A model generated the notes under the pieces. It was not told where the DNA came from. It ran no database searches and worked only from the letters and a program-made list of their open reading frames with translations. DNA of 64,000 nt from JAYZBC01 sp036339375 (GTDB lineage Bacteria; Pseudomonadota; Alphaproteobacteria; MPNO01; UBA2964): contig JAYZBC010000078.1 of assembly GCA_036339375.1 (NCBI GenBank), positions 1-64,000 on the forward strand. The letters run 5' to 3'. This document shows, piece by piece, positions 63,436 through 64,000 of the stretch. Numbering within the stretch: position 1 is the stretch's first letter; each line of letters opens with the position of its first letter. A program made the position numbers and the translations under genes.

Positions 63436-63911
63436 TATATTCCCACTCCCTAAAATTCTGTTTAACCTCAAAATTTTCTCAATAGTGGTCCTGACATTTT
63501 TAAAATTTGGTCTGACTTCGCCAAATAAACAATGCGGCAAAAACAGGTAAATTTTAGTTAGAAGAGATATTAAAAATTACTGATTTGTAAAATGAACCCA
63601 AACATAATAAGGAACAGGCTCCAACTTATACACCGCACTTCTAAAAACTACAGCAAGATTAAACAAAGGCTGATAGTAAGTTTTTCATTGAAAAAAAGTT
63701 ACGTAAAACAAAAAATTGAGAAGTCTTGAGTGTAAGTGATTTTCTTTCAGCATAGTCTATAATGATAGCAGGTTGTTTTATGGAACAAATGAATACGAAC
63801 AAGATGTATCGATTCTATTCGATCAAACCAACGAATTTCCTCCGCTGGTCTCCAGTGGGTTAGAAGACTTTTGGTTGATAACGTAGGTATTTTTCCTGAA
63901 AAGGACATAAG
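63436..63911. other. Intergenic region of about 475 bases
   Basis: AT-rich. A perfect TATAAT occurs at 63758-63763 without a good -35. Seventeen bases later a 27-codon frame starts at the ATG at 63780 behind AGGTTGTTTT. It then runs into the AAGGA ribosome binding site of the last gene. Besides a possible leader peptide, nothing else was seen. Confidence 0.35.
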
Positions 63912-64000
63912 TTGTTTGAAACCCATTTCCTTGGCGTACCAGACATAAACGGCCTGATTTTTGCCTGTCTGTCGCTTGCCTCTTTTGGTGGTGCTTTTAT
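63912..64000 (+). CDS. Probable membrane protein, N-terminal fragment (TauE/SafE-like?)
   Basis: The frame opens at a TTG at 63912 with AAGGA 6 bases upstream and stays open to the window end (29 residues). After FETHFLGVPDIN it becomes hydrophobic (GLIFACLSLASFGGAF), as at the start of a membrane segment. The FGGAF pattern recalls the first helix of sulfite-exporter TauE/SafE-type proteins, but the fragment is too short for a firm assignment. Confidence 0.5.
   Translation, partial: MFETHFLGVPDINGLIFACLSLASFGGAF

Noticed and set aside
1..64000. CRISPR array, insertion sequence or phage
   Set aside because: No regularly spaced repeats, transposase motifs or phage structural genes were seen in the window.

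Overview
This 64 kb window is a piece of an AT-rich bacterial chromosome (by eye about 40% G+C), most likely from an uncultured, probably marine, alphaproteobacterium. The assignment rests on gene content and order. There is an F1-ATPase inhibitor zeta subunit (DUF1476) next to purB, a purS-purQ-purL-bolA-grxD run leading to rpsD, an YjbE-type TerC protein, a class II DAHP synthase and a SpoU-type TrmJ. The marine and uncultured parts are inference. I see no transposase, phage gene, CRISPR array or integrase, and only one RNA gene, tRNA-Leu(TAA).

Layout. 0-3 kb: end of a TPR/glycosyltransferase-like gene, a TauD-type dioxygenase and a D-aminoacylase-like amidohydrolase. 3.1-7.3 kb: tRNA-Leu, then three tandem paralogous MFS transporters. 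7.3-11.9 kb: CinA-like protein, methionine aminopeptidase, TerC, a methyltransferase and a long-form PurC. 12.0-17.6 kb: three tandem paralogous alpha/beta hydrolases behind a 20-bp palindrome, an amidase and an unclassified alpha/beta hydrolase. 17.7-26.6 kb: purine and housekeeping block (purB, DUF1476, NRDE protein, GST, purS, purQ, purL, bolA, grxD, two VOC proteins, rpsD). 26.8-32.0 kb: GMC oxidoreductase, divergent from an operon of a two-subunit Rieske oxygenase, a gamma-carbonic-anhydrase-like protein and an ACMSD-like amidohydrolase. 32.0-39.0 kb: nadE-cysS-cimA-trmJ operon and aroG-II. 39.3-43.8 kb: PPOX flavoprotein, SDR, glutathione reductase and aldehyde dehydrogenase. 43.9-63.4 kb: a dense catabolic region with two more Rieske oxygenases, a DapA-like aldolase, an HpaI-like aldolase, a FAH-family hydrolase, an FMN alpha-hydroxy-acid oxidase, an FAD_binding_2 flavoprotein, a second TauD-type enzyme, two MFS transporters, an amidohydrolase, PPOX and VOC proteins, and a Lin0512-family protein. 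The last 90 bases begin a probable membrane protein.

How the genes fit together. Housekeeping blocks alternate with accessory catabolic blocks. The catabolic gene families (Rieske oxygenases, VOC, FAH, aldolases, ACMSD-like decarboxylases, meta-cleavage-type hydrolases, dehydrogenases) are those typical of aromatic or cyclic carboxylate degradation, but no substrate can be assigned from sequence alone. Two things are missing. No transcription-factor gene is visible in 64 kb, although several palindromic operator-like sites sit in front of catabolic genes. No ferredoxin or ferredoxin reductase accompanies any of the three Rieske oxygenases.
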